DNA of 64,000 nt from Struthidea cinerea (taxonomy: Eukaryota > Chordata > Aves > Passeriformes > Corcoracidae), in assembly GCA_013397865.1 (NCBI GenBank), contig VZTI01004803.1, positions 4,570,912 through 4,634,911 of the forward strand. The letters run 5' to 3'. The first letter of the stretch is position 1; the number at the start of each line of letters is the position of its first letter. Of this stretch, positions 51,013 through 64,000 are shown piece by piece. A model generated the notes under the pieces. The model was not told the origin of the DNA. It was given only the letters and a program-made list of their open reading frames with translations, and searched no databases. A program made the position numbers and the translations under genes.

Positions 51013-54000
51013 CCCAGTAGGTAGGATTCTGGCTTATTAGAAGAGTAATACTTTCCTATGATAATAACAACTGCACAAAATAAAAGAGAAACAACAATTC
51101 TCAGTAAATTATAAACATATTCTGCCATAGAATGTTTGTAATTAGCTGATATTGTGATTTAGAATAAGCAGTGTCTTAAATTTAGTAGTATTTTACTGCA
51201 AGAAAGAAATGTAGATATTCTAATGTTTATTGGAATGAAAATTGCTCTGTTAATAAAGAAAAGAGTTTATAACAGAAATAGAAAAAGAAAATAATAGAAA
51301 CACCAATTACAGCTAGAAAATTATGTAGATTTTCTTAACATAATCAACCAAGCAACATAAGACATTGATTGGCTGTTACCCGCAAGCAATAAAATATTAT
51401 CATAAAAAGTTTAAAATAGAAAAAATGCAAGTACTTTTTAAGCACCCATTTTAGATTGAGCTCCTGTAAAGGCAAAATATTTCCACTACTGCTAATTCAG
51501 CACCCCCATTCCCTCACTGGTATTCTCTTGGGTTCCAGTCTATATCACACCAACAAGGCTTAAATTAGTGAAAATGTGAATATTCTATAATCAAAAAGAT
51601 CCCAAATGAAGCGTATTTTATTTTATTTTTGTTAGACTAAGCCTTTTCGATTTACTGTATTCCACTGAAATATTTTAAATCTCAAAAATCTCTTCTATAT
51701 TCATCCCAAATGGTGTTAGCCAAACAAGAGTCATTGCCTAATTATTTTATTTTGTAGTAATTGATTGCTTAGTTTACCCACAGGTACACGTTTTCTTGCT
51801 GTCTAAGGTAGGAACAGGGGTGTTTCTTAGTAAATGTCACACCCCCTTAGTCAGCAGAGGAAGCAAAAGTTTTGTTGGTTTTGTGTCACCTTTGTTCCTG
51901 AACTACAACACAGATTCTAATACCATATGCCACAAAGTATGAAGATTTTAGGCCCCACTTTCTGTTTTCTCATAGTTTTATATATTATATTTGGAATTTT
52001 CTTTTATATATATATATATATATATAGATATGTATATTTGTATTTATTCAGCCTTCCTTCCCATAAGAAATAATCTCCATCCCTTGGGAAGGCACTGAGA
52101 ATAATTTCCAGGCACTGGGAATCTAGAGGATTTTCATTTGGTAAACCATAGCAATGTTTTCCCTTTTAATGTTTGTGTGAACTGTCAGACAAACTAGTTT
52201 ACCCCTGTAAGAAATTTACCCATGTATGATCAGTTGCTTCTTATGGATACAGGATTGCAGAACAAAGACTGAATGGAAATAGAAAGAAATAGGGGAGAGA
52301 AAGGAGGTGTCCTGTACACAATGGCACTTCAGGAAAAAAAGAACCTGTATTTGACCTGAGAACCGAGTGTTAACGAATTTGGATTTTTATATATAAGCAA
52401 ATGTAAAAGATTACTTCTACTGGGGACAGGAAACTGAACAATCTAATTCAGTTCCTGTGGTGAGACTTGTAAGAATTGAATGAATCCTGTGTTAACGTAA
52501 TGATTTGATTGCCAAATGTATTAATTGGATGGCCTGTGATTTAATTCACTACCACATTTGAGCGTCATTTTCTAATTAAAATGTCTAATTTTTTTGGATT
52601 AATAATTGACACAGGTTAGAATTTATGGCAATGGCCTTGATTTTTTCTTTATTTGTTTTATAGTTCTTTTAAAAATCTGCAAATGTGTACATAAAAGCAG
52701 ATTAAATGAGATATTAGTAACTTGCACTGACAGTCTTAAAAACTTACTGAAGTACATACTTTTGCCTCATCAAGTAATTGATTCTCTCTCTGAAAATGAT
52801 AAACAGATTTCCCAGCAGGAAGATGAGAGACGAAGGGGTGCCCTGTGTTTCCCAGGGCGAAGAGAATGCAAGGGTTTTGCCAGGCTGTCTCTGACTCTAG
52901 GCTCCAAGTTTCTTTCTACCCATTATATGATATCACTTCCACTTCCCGTGTTGACTAGTGAATCTTGAAGTAAGAATACCCTATGCATATATGAACCTCA
53001 GCACCCTGGTCATAAAGGATATGAAAACCAAGAACTCAGTTCCCACAAACAGAAAAGCCATAATTTTTAAAGAGTTGTAACTTGTAAATACAATAACATT
53101 TTGCATATAGTAGAAACAATCTATAAAAACTTGTATATAAAATAATTTGTAAATTATTTGCCTGTTGCAACTTGCATGAATATCATGCAAAAAGGAGAAA
53201 CTAAATTATGCAAGCTTTCTACTTGGTTAGAATAGGTTGTCAATAATCAAATAATATGAAAGTTTGCTTTTGAGTTTTTCTAGAAGTTCTTATTTTTGCT
53301 GTAAAATCTTGCAGCAAGTAAAAATGTCAGAGCTAAAAACACAGTAAAAAACTTCATGCTTGAATTGTCATTTTATTCTTTTGTGCAGAGATTGAATGTA
53401 AGGGTCCATACTTTTAGTCAGTGATGTTGACAAAACTGACATATAAATGAAACAACTTGCACCTGAGGTTCTTTTTGCATTTGACAAGCTATAATGGAAT
53501 TGTTTGCAAAGTTTTATTGAAGTTCCTACTTCCATTTATCTTTGTTAGCATAGCTACAGAAATCTGCTTTATAATATTCCTGTATAAGTTAAACTAACTC
53601 TAATAGAATTAGACAAGGAGAGGAAAAGACAATAGTGTATTTTATGCTTAAGGAAAAATGTTTTTACAGGAAAATGTTTATAGATTATTACTTTGATTTT
53701 TGTAACAATTAGATTGGGTTTATTTAACATCGCCTAAAACAATGCCTGAAACTTGCAAGAATCTCTGATCAAGGATGTTGAATAATTTCCTTTCTTTCTT
53801 TTATCAAGAGGGGAATTTCCAAGCATTAGTGAACTTTAACCCAAATGCTTCTTCATAACAACTGACAGGGCAGATTATTATTCCTAAATGGGTTTTTTTT
53901 GCTTTTGTTATAAGATGCATGATCAAAAAGTGAAGAGCAGTCTAAACTGTTTGCTAAATGAGCCACTAAATTCTTACAAGATGCTAAGCACTAATTCTCA

Positions 54001-57000
54001 ATCCACCACAATGTTTAGCTTGTGCATAAAGGCCTCTAAAATCAATTGAAATAAAATGCTTCTGTCCATATGTTCCCACCAAAAAAGCTAACTGGAAATT
54101 ATCAGGACAGAAAGCTCTACCTTGAATTTAATTATATTTTCATATCCATATTTTATATTGACTTTTATAAGACTCCAAAAGTTCCTGTAACCTTGCAACT
54201 AGTGATCAACTTCAAAAATACCATAAACAAGAAAATTCACGATAATAATGATACTAATGTATAAGTACAGCAAAAATAGCCAAAAGAAAAAAGAACTTGG
54301 AGAATTATACAAGTTTTGTAAGAAATAGGAAACTAATTGTTTCTGTTCATTCAAGGTCTAACCATAAGAATATTTATGTACCTGCCTCTCAAAATGATGC
54401 AAACTAAATGATATAGAAAAACAAAATAACCAAAATGCGCCAGTACATATTAAACTATAAGTTCCTAATAAACCTAGAAGGTTAAGACAACTGCAATACA
54501 TTGCAGAACTGAATTGAGCATCTTTATAAAGAGAGAACAGCCTGAATCTGTTAACATTTCATAACTCATTACTGACTGCTGTCCATTGCCCTGTACCACC
54601 TTCTCCCCACTTTTAAATCTCTGCATTCCTGAAGAAAATGACTCATGCCTTGACTCCAGAAATTAGACTAAAATATTTAACCAATTGAAATTGGCTCACT
54701 TAAAATACATTTAATCCTTAATTGTTTCACTCTTTTTGTGAAAATTGACTTCTTTATGCTCATGTGAAAATCATGCAATGATGTGGGATATTCGTCACTA
54801 GACACCATAGTGTGGATAAGACCTTACCTAAATGGCAAGAAAGCCAAAAGAAGATGAGCAAAATATAATCAATATTCCAGAAAATCTACAACATTTTTTA
54901 AAGATAAATGTTTTAATAATTCATTTTACCCTGCCAGTGTCAAATTAGATAAAAAACACCTATGTTAAAGAAAATCAAAACATTTATTGTATAAGTCAAA
55001 CACTTTTAAAGCCCTATTCAAAATGTTAACTAAACATATTTGATTGTTTTGTAATACAGAAGAACAAATTATATTTCCTGTTTTAATTTTCAAGCCATTT
55101 AACATCATTTCTCTTAGATTAAGCCTGTCTGTTGATGTTAATAAAAAGTATGTAATAAAAGCTAAATCCTAAATCCTATCATCTTTTGTGGTTAGTTGAC
55201 TGTGTGCTGAATATTTTCCCTCCAAAATTTTCTAGTTCTCTTTCTATCCAGTCTTGCCTCACAAAGTTGTGCTTTATAAAAAAAATAGCTCCTTCTCAAG
55301 TAAAAATACAGCACCTTTAACAGAGGAACCTACAGCATTTAAGAGGAAATAGAAAGAAGATGTCCTTTTGTACAAAACTTCTAAATTCAGAGCTGTTCAT
55401 CTGAGTTTGGGTGAGACAACTCCACTGTGTGGGGAAAAAAGAAGTTATCCTTTTTTAATTTTTTTTAAATAAATTAGCATTTTTAAATAATTTTGGACAA
55501 ATTAAATTAAAGTGAAAATACAGAAGCCTGAAAACAAGGCAAAAATTTCAGGAAATGTTAATAAACACAAAACCACAACAAATAGGGTATTAAAAATATT
55601 TCTGAATTTCTCCACAGTCATTCTAGTCGTGCAGTCTGTTTTAGCTGCACCACTGCTAGCAAAAAGAAGGATTTTAAGAATATAAACACAGATCTTTATC
55701 CCTTTGTCTTACTTTAAATATATCAGAAGCAAAAATACATTTTCTTTCTCCATCCTGTGATTTCCACAATAGTTACTGTTTTAAAAAATGGATTTATATG
55801 AATTTATTAGTGGAAAAGCTTTTGGAAAAAGTATTAAAAATTCCCTGTACCTTGCTCTCCCTTTCTGTAGGTACAGACCTGTCAGGTGTTGAAACAATCC
55901 TGGCTACTGGAAACTCAGTTCCTTTGTAGGCAAAGGGAATTTTTCCACAAGCTTTGACAAGGCTAAAATTCCACCTTATAAATGAAATCAAACATTTATG
56001 AAAGCCTCTAGAAATTTCAACTGTTTTTCATGCTTTTGGGATCCTGAAAATGCCAGAATGTTCACAGCAGGAATTCAACCTTCTTTATTAGAAAGAACTT
56101 GAATCTGTTTACTTTTACAAAATGTCAGATACACCTGAATTTTCTTTTAGTTATGTGCTTCTTCTGATTGCTATTGTGTCCTGTTGTGCTATGCTTTTCT
56201 TCAGAAGACACTTACTAGTGAATAACTTTAGTATTTGAATATCAGCTTGACGTGAGCTTTTTATTTCAAGACACATTTTCTATAAAATTTATAAGTGTGT
56301 TCATCAAGACAGCAGTGCTCCATTGCAGGGGATCGCTCATTATTATGTGCTCAAAATAATGTATAAAAGATTTATCTGAGGGTTGATACATCCAGTTGGG
56401 AGTCTGGAGAAACCAAATTTCTCCTGCTGTGAGACATAGAGCAGGGCAACTTAGACACTGTTTGTGATCTGAAATGGGTTGCTGTGCTGGTTGTCCACCC
56501 AGCTTGCCTGAATTTTTTGAGTGATTGTACTTCTATGGGTGCATTTCCTAGTCACACATGCTGCAGAGGCAGGAAGAAGAAATGCTTCAGATTTGTTACA
56601 GTGATAAGCCTGATACTTTAAATTGGTACAGTTTCTCACACCACTTTTCCCCCACTTACTACTCTAATCTATTTCAGACTGCATCAATGACTACACTTAA
56701 CTAGTCCTCAAAGTTTTTTCACAATCATAAGAAGATATGAAAATTATTTAAAATTGCTTTCAGGTTTCCCTCACTGTCTGTATCAAATGATTCCTAACAC
56801 ACTCTCAATGTGTATTTCCTCTTCAAATACTTCTGTTCAATAAAATGCAATGTAATATAAAGCAGGAATTTTTTTAACTGTATTTGTTACTGACACCAAA
56901 ATTATGCTTCTAAAGATGATACCCATCATCTAGCCCATGCATCATTGCTAAAATTATGACTTTCTGTTTCAATTCTGTGCAAATTGTCTATTATTATGCA

Positions 57001-60000
57001 AGAAAACTTAGATCCAACTCAGTAAGAGTGAGTTGCGTTTTTCCTACTTGCTTCATGAGAAATAGGATTTTCATTCATTATACTTCTTTGATAAATCCAG
57101 ATAGAGTTTTCAAAAGCTGTCTTACAGCACAATAATTCTTTATATTTAAAGATCACTTATAAATATTTTTGTTAATATAAATACAATTAGAATTTTACTT
57201 TTAAGTGCAATACTTATTAATTAATTAAATATAGGTTTTAATAGGTTAATTGTTCAAAGTTAAATTTCATTTTTAGGAAAACTCTCTCTGTGGCAATTGG
57301 TGTCACTAATAACAAACCAAAAAGCACAAAAAATTTTGAGAAAAATGTTCCTAGTTTTCATCTAAAGTAAAGTTCATGCCCAGGGTGTTTCCGAAGCTAT
57401 TCCACTCAGAGTTATTTAAAATATAGGCCACTGAATTTACAACTTATTATTTAACAAACTGCTACTTAAAGCTTTTACTTCCCCATTACCAAGAGCAATG
57501 CTGAATCTTTTTCTTTCATTGTTGTTAATTTTTGTAGCATTTTAGCTAACTAATCAAATTGCAGAATAACACCACCCTTAACTTTGGCAAGATAGTAGGG
57601 AATCTAGTCTGATTGAGCAGAGATTTATCCTCTGAACCCTATGATTCCTATTATATTATTTTCCTTGGCATTAGGCAAAAGGTGCCTCTCAGTAAGATTA
57701 ATTCAAGCAGTTGAGAATTGAATATTTGGCAGTATTCTATTTCAGTTTACATTCACTGATATAAGTCATTGTGCTAGAGATATTACTTTCCTCTTCTCCA
57801 AAATCTTTGGCTAGATTATCATCACCTTTATTAATACTGAAAGCTAAATTTTAGCATTTTTTAATGGAGTGCATGAAAGATTAAAGATAATTTTCAGGAT
57901 TGCTTGTATTGTTGTCTGAAGCACTGAAACTCCAACAAAAATTGAATATCATATTTTACAGGGAAAATCCTATTCTAGCTCTCTTCTTCAGCACTTTACT
58001 TGAAGTTCCCATTAACCTTAACAGTGCCATCAGACAACTTTTTGATTGGATAAAATATTCTTCTAACAGAAAATGCTAGATTTGGATATGATGAATCCCA
58101 TGAGTAGTGTTAGCAGGTTCAAAAAGTCTGACAGAACTAATACATCAACAGATTCTACACAGCAGAGAGAGTGCCTGACTGGCATACAAAACACAGGGAG
58201 ACCTTTGTCAACATTATATCCTCTCCCAACATCTTCTGTTACGTTAATATTTTCTTTTCTCTCTCCAAAAATAGTTCAAGAGCCCTGCATAAACCCACAG
58301 TAAATCCAGAATGTATCAAAATTTTGAGAAAAATTCTGTCAAAATTGGGCTTTGGTTTTGAGTGCCGATACCTGTGATGTCAAGCAGACACCTTGAAGGG
58401 TACTAGGCTAGAAAGTTTTCATAATTTTATCTGCTAAACTGTGGACCAGTGTTTAGGGGATGAGGTACTTTTTGATTTTGGTAGGTGTTCTTATCCTTTG
58501 GGAAGTTTTTTCTGTGTATATTGGCTGTTTCTTATGCAGCTATTCAGAGACAGCGCTGGTGTGGTGGGCCCTTCTGTTATATGGTGACTATACACTGAAT
58601 TTTTTGTGATAATTCTGAAGTGAAAGCCACCTTCAACACAGAATAAGCTCATACAGAAACAAGGAAATTACTTTATTCGTGGTCATAGCTGAAATTGAAT
58701 GACAGTAGAAAAGTCAAAGTTGAGCACTAGGCAAGCAGAAATACAGCAGTCTCCTAACTGCTCAGAAATGATGAAGGCAATTTAAAAAGAAAAAACACAT
58801 GGCAGACTGTCTGCAATGTGAACGGCACTGTAACTTCAGTTTAGTAGCTTGAATTAGGAAGATGGACTTAGGAGGCTGGATCAAAGCTGAAATTACTCTT
58901 ATTTCCTGGAGAGGGGGGGAAAAACAAGAGGGATATCATTAAGAATTAAAATCCCTCATTTGGATGTCATAGAACATAATTAAGAATTTATGTTTAGTGA
59001 GGCATCAGTGTAGAATGACATTATTTTTTATCAAGGTGTGGAGTTCAAACAACTGGCCATACTGAGGCATATTGTCTTAAAGACACATTTTCTCACTTGA
59101 AATTCAAAGGGTTTTTCCAGATAGATTTTCAGTGATTAACAGACATGTAGGGGTTAAGTCTGCATTGTCTCTTAAGTGAGAATCTGACGGTGGGAATTAT
59201 AATTTGACTGTAATTTTTACAGATATTCTGTTTCAGTCAAACTATTTTTTAAGATTGAAAAAATATTTAAAAGCAAACATCAGAAATAAAGATTTTTTTT
59301 CAAATGTGGATCATCCATATTCTTGTGAGAGGAGTGATGGGAAATGAAAAAGTTAACCTAATTATACTTTTCTCATCAATTACCAGTGAAGAAAGTCTTC
59401 CTAAGGGAAGAAAATATTAAAACATGCAGTTAGTTTTCAAGCTAGCTTTTATTTCTGTTTTTCTTCAGTTATCCACATCATGTGCTATTTATGATAATGG
59501 CACTTAAAGCTAAACAAGGTCTATTTTCTACAGATTTTCTGCCACAGCAACAGAGTAGCATAAATATCCCCTCTGATTAATTTGGTGTTTTGCATATGTA
59601 AATAAAATGTTGCCATAATTTTGTCAAATATCAGCGTACTGAGTATTAGGAAAACTTCTTTTTTAAGTTATTTTTCATCCTAAATTTGACTTAATTGGCT
59701 GAATGCTCAGCTGTTACACAGCTGCATACAGTAGAAATCAAGATGGCAGAGACAGTGACTGTGACTGTTTATAATCTGATAGCATGGAAAACAGTGCAAG
59801 GATTGTTACTTAAGTCTTTCTTATGTCTTTATTGAAAGGAAATAAAAAGGTTTGGGCCACTCAAAGAGAGATAACAACTATAAAATTTACAAGGTGTTTT
59901 ATGAAGAGTTTATTTCTAAACATTTTTCCCTGCTAACTTTGCCTATCATTCTATTGCAAAGGTTTCAGCTGTGACCTCCTTTATTTTGTTAGAGATAAAA

Positions 60001-61900
60001 ATCATGTACATGAATGTATTCAGGTGCAAAAGAGTTGTGAAATTTAATTAGGTCCAATTGGTTTAAAAATGGGATACAGAAATGAATGTGATAATGACTG
60101 CCATAAGCAAACTTTCCTTTTATACTTTATAGCACAGCTTCTCTATTCTGTCCTCTTCTCTATAACTTTATTTGATTAAGTAGTTCTATTCTGTCTTATA
60201 CTAAAAATAACGCACAATTGAAATTTAGTCTGTGTTAGTGTGAGGGGCTTTCAGTCTGCCATGGGGCAAATTCTGCTCAGTGTCAAGGGCATAAGTAAAG
60301 GCAGAGAATGAGATCATTTTATGTTCCAGTTCCATGAAAAAAGCGAAGCTGTTCAGTAGTTAATATCTTTTCTACCCAAATATCCTATTAATTAAAGAAC
60401 TGTGCTCTACTCTTTTCCTTCAGGACCCCAAACCTCATAAATTTTGGTTCTTTGGGTTCAAAGTGATCTCAAATTCATTTCCCCCTAATCGGTTAGCTCA
60501 TTAAGCAACTTTAACCACCTTATGTAACAGCTTTTATGTTAAATAAATTATAATAAGGAATCAATAGTAAGGCTAGCCTGATCAGGCAGAGGATCAAAGC
60601 TTTATACACAGATTATTGTCTGTATGTCCTTGGAGTGTGATCTCTATGAAATTAAGGGCAGATGCTTAATAGTCTACAAAGTAATTTTTATATTACAAGT
60701 ACATAGATACGTGACCAGTCTCCTGTGCCTATGGGTTTTCAAACAGCTGCAAGAACTGGTAAAAACTCAAATATGTATAGGTAAAGACTCAAAATACTTC
60801 AAGTTAATTAAATCCTATTTTTTGGATGTTCAAATTTTTATAAATTTGTAAACAATAGCATAAACAAAACATTTCTAAACTTTTCTTTCTTAAATAGCTG
60901 TCTTTTTTAGTGTTGCATAACTTTTCACATAGAAATTCCTTCTTCATTTACATTCTATAACGTGATTAAGTAATATCAAGTTTCTAATTTTCCAGCAGCA
61001 CATAAAATAAGGTTTCCTTTCTGGGAAATCAGGCAATGTTCATATTGGTTTTAATATTTAATGTATGGTACAAATGTGCCCATTCACCACTTCTTGTATG
61101 CAAGCAGTGGAAAAAAAACAGGAGGAAAAAAGTTAAGGTTCATTTTTAAAAATGAAAAAAAAGTCACCCAGGACACAAACAATTCTTGCTTAAAGTTCTA
61201 CTTTTCTCTGGAGAGCAGCTTTCTAAAGTGCATTGGGGGATACAGCTTCTATTACCTCAGTGATTTGCAGGTAATATCTGCTTTGTGTAAAAGTGGAAGG
61301 AGAGTTTATTCTAACTGCCAACTCCACTCAACTTGTGACCTAAAAGTGAAGGAGGCAAGGTTTGGTTTGGTCTAGTTTGACTTTATTTTGCTTGGATTTT
61401 TTAATCAGGTATCACTCGTAATAAAGTTTCTGTAACTGAAACTTGTCTTCTAAATTGGTTGATGACATGGGAGAGAGAACAGGATAAATATTCTTTTCCT
61501 CCATAGTCTTCTTTACAGCAAATAAGTCTATTGAAAGCTTTCTTAATAAAAGCAACAGATTCTGAATACTTAGGGGTAAGTATCTTCAGAGGGGAACTGA
61601 CCCTAGAGGGTTACAAGAAATGTTCAACCCTCACAACTCCCAGCCTTAGTCACCCTTGCTTCCTTGCAGCACTTGATATTATTTCTCTCTGTTCTCAAAA
61701 TGAGAAAATAGCTCATGGGAATTGTTTCTTTGCTGTACCCAAGTAATCAAGCTTCAGAAACAAATGAATACAACAGAACAAGTGGAAACAGAACAGCTCA
61801 CTTTTTCTGTAAGTTTATCTGTTATTGTCACAGCAAATCCGTGTCTCATCACCTGCTATTTTCAATCATCTGGTGCAGAAAGGGCACTTCCTGTTCAGGC
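51013..61900. other. Long gene-free AT-rich stretch
   Basis: The longest frame is 120 codons (52606-52968, plus), with a hydrophobic start and a GC-richer end (DERRRGALCFPGRRECKG); no family was recognised. An acceptor-like CTCTCCCTTTCTGTAG ends at 55870 without a partner donor. A (TA)n tract lies at 52.0 kb. Otherwise nothing structured was seen. Confidence 0.55.
52005..52026. repeat. (TA)11 microsatellite
   Basis: Eleven TA units, followed by GATATGTATATT. Confidence 0.9.
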
Positions 61901-61903
61901 TTT

Positions 61904-61940
61904 CTGGTATACACAGGGACTGGAGCTGGTATACACAGGG
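61904..61940. repeat. 22-bp-period tandem duplication
   Basis: CTGGTATACACAGGG occurs at 61904 and again at 61926, separated by ACTGGAG. Confidence 0.85.
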
Positions 61941-64000
61941 CACTGATACTCAGATTTCCTTCTGTTATGAAAAGTTCCTTAATAATGGTTATAATTTTCA
62001 TTTGGGGTCCAAGTGTTTTCCATTTTTGTATGCTTCAAACTCATATTCTAATAAGAACATGTTTAGTAATTTTTTATGTCGTTACAAAATTGACAGTTTT
62101 AACTTTAGAATGAGAAGATTAAGTACTGTTCTCTTAACTGGACACTGTGGTTAGTCATCATGATTCTTATATCCTGAACCTTCTGTGTTTCCCTAAGTTA
62201 TTGGTTCACTCTATAGTTACAGAGCACTGAAAGTTGTATTTAAAGATCTCTGCTGTTCAGAACCACTTTCCAAAGACTGTTCTTTACTCACATATCTACA
62301 GAAAGCCTTTGCTGCCTGCATGGTGCCAGGATGTCAGGCAAGAGACTTTCAAATGCCATGATAAAGTTGAGGCTGTTTCCAAGTGTCTAATCTAGCATGT
62401 CCAGATCAGTGCTATTCAGCTTCTAACTTAACATCTATGCCATAACAATAGTCAGCTCCGAGGCTGATCTGCGATCTTAATTAAACTGTTGTGAAGTCAG
62501 TTCACAATAATGAGTTAAATATCTGTGGTAGTGTCCCTATATTTCAGAGAAAGAGACCCACTTCACAATTGGCATGGACTCAGCAGAAGTACATAGATGG
62601 TTATCGTGGCTGAGCTGACAGCTAGATAGTTTTTAATGCTGCATGTACCCAGTCAACGCCAGTTGCTGCTGCTCTAAATCCAAGGCTTTTATTCTCTCTT
62701 CTCTTACAGAGTTGTCCTACTCAGCGCTTTATCCCCCCATCACCCAACAAGAAGTGCTGTGTTGCTCTGGTGTGTAGCCTGAGCTCTGTCTCATGTTTTT
62801 AGTTCTATTCCAGGATAGATTGGGCTCTCTCTTTCATCCAGATGGTTTGGGTTAAAAAGTGTACCACTGATCATTAGGAATCACATACCCAGTCTTCATT
62901 TTACACTTTTCAGTTTCCTTGCCTTGGTGACTTAATTTTTTTGTGAGGTACTATATTCTTTTATTTACTTCAAGCCTTCTACCATTTAATTATCTTTTTT
63001 GCTCTTATATCACAAACCAGGAGAGGAAATTGCTTTTTTTATTTTTTTCATATATGTTTATTTGATCATTCACTATTTCATATACATTTCTGGTTTCCAT
63101 TTTTCCTTTCAGAAAAAAAAAATTGCAGTCTTTTCACATTCCTATTAGTACTTAAATGCCCTTGAACTTTCTTATTTTGTCTGAATTCCCTGCATTTCTC
63201 CCTTTGTTTACTTGTTACAGTGATTAGCAATTTACTTTGCATTTAACAAATTATTTACAAGTATTTGACCTCCTCTATGTTCCCAACTGTAAAGTTTCTT
63301 CACTTTTTTTAATACACTAGCAGATTATTTTTCTGAAGCTGCATAACTGATTTATTAATCATTTACGTTTGGATAGTTGTCATTAGAGTACTTGTAAAAC
63401 TGCCATCAAACATCTGAAAAGCAGATCTCCTGTGTGAATAAATAAAATATGAATAGATCAAATGCATTCCATGAATAATATTACATCCAAATGGTAACTT
63501 TAAATAGGACAAACTATTCATAGATGGAGACATTTTGAAAATAAGGCTCTGTGACATAAGTAATTTAAAATCTTGTCAAAATTAAGATTTTTAAATTCTT
63601 AGATTGTAAAGGAGAATACATCTCTTCAGCAACTTATTCAATAGCTGTATAAATTCAGTGTGAATGGTTTCAATGCAGAATGACAGGAACACATGGAACA
63701 GTACATTCATAAGGGACAAACCTTTAAAATTAGATGCCCATATTAGACTTCTTAATGTTTGTTGAATATTAAGAGCAGAGGGAAGAAACTCAAAAAATTA
63801 CGTGACTATCTAAGCCATTTCCAGGGATTTTACTCAATGCCCAAAAAGCATCTAACGTCTTTCAGGTTCAAAGTGGTACCTAAGTCCTTTAACCATATCT
63901 AGAAATACTACACTTAAAAGAATGGTCTGTTATGCAAAGATGCAGCTCCTGTTATTGAAAATGAAACAATGAGTGTAGGATTGTAATTTTAAGCAGTAAT
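61941..64000. other. Window end, no gene seen
   Basis: Three overlapping plus-strand frames of 74-132 codons cover 61715-62154, one per reading frame, which means stop-poor sequence rather than a gene. The stretch 62160-62850 is closer to balanced composition and could hold conserved non-coding DNA. The remainder is AT-rich. Confidence 0.5.

Noticed and set aside
52606..52968. 120-codon plus-strand open frame, one of the longest
   Set aside because: The translation is AT-driven and hydrophobic at first, with no domain, and no promoter or splice context was seen. A frame of this length is not surprising in 64 kb.
61715..62154. Overlapping 132-, 109- and 74-codon open frames
   Set aside because: All three plus-strand frames are open in the same place, so stops are simply scarce; none resembles a protein.
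1..64000. tRNA, rRNA, snRNA or CRISPR arrays
   Set aside because: No A/B-box pair with cloverleaf, no rRNA or U-RNA core sequence, and no regularly spaced repeats were found on either strand by eye.

Overview
The window looks like non-coding vertebrate DNA, almost certainly avian. The main evidence is five fragments of CR1, the non-LTR retrotransposon that dominates bird genomes. Several keep the diagnostic 3' tail of ATTCTRTG-type octamers, and one keeps part of the endonuclease reading frame. A retroviral LTR-like block near 8 kb suggests a passerine, but that is inference. The rest is AT-rich and CpG-poor, with many homopolymer runs and microsatellites. Open frames are short and scattered evenly over both strands, as expected by chance. 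The stretch could be an intergenic desert or the inside of a very long intron; the sequence does not say which.

Layout. 1-7080: featureless AT-rich DNA with one TA/TG microsatellite. 7081-7360: CR1 (minus). 7840-8580: LTR-like block (minus) with a polyadenylation signal. 8734-8949: a protein-like open segment ending in a stop. 11.5-12.0 kb: a GC-richer patch with an exon-like segment. 13257-14426: two near-identical 231-bp direct repeats 939 bp apart. 19301-19612: CR1 (minus). 21.4 kb: CTTT tract. 26318-26828: CR1 (minus). 31237-31514: CR1 (plus). 35.1-36.6 kb: an island with a CpG-rich palindrome and splice-like signals. 37.0 kb: a possible ancient interspersed repeat. 38.47 kb: an exon-like segment with a consensus donor. 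42.4-44.4 kb: a block of uncertain origin with a 24-T run. 44499-45095: CR1 (minus) with endonuclease-domain remnants joined to a CR1-like 3' tail. 50767-50879: an exon-like minus-strand segment with a second CpG-rich palindrome. 51-64 kb: AT-rich DNA with small repeats.

No complete protein-coding gene, rRNA, tRNA, CRISPR array or operon could be supported. The best leads for something undescribed are the two protein-like segments (8734-8949 plus, 50767-50879 minus), the 35.3 kb CpG palindrome block, and the recent 231-bp duplication. All need comparative or transcript data.
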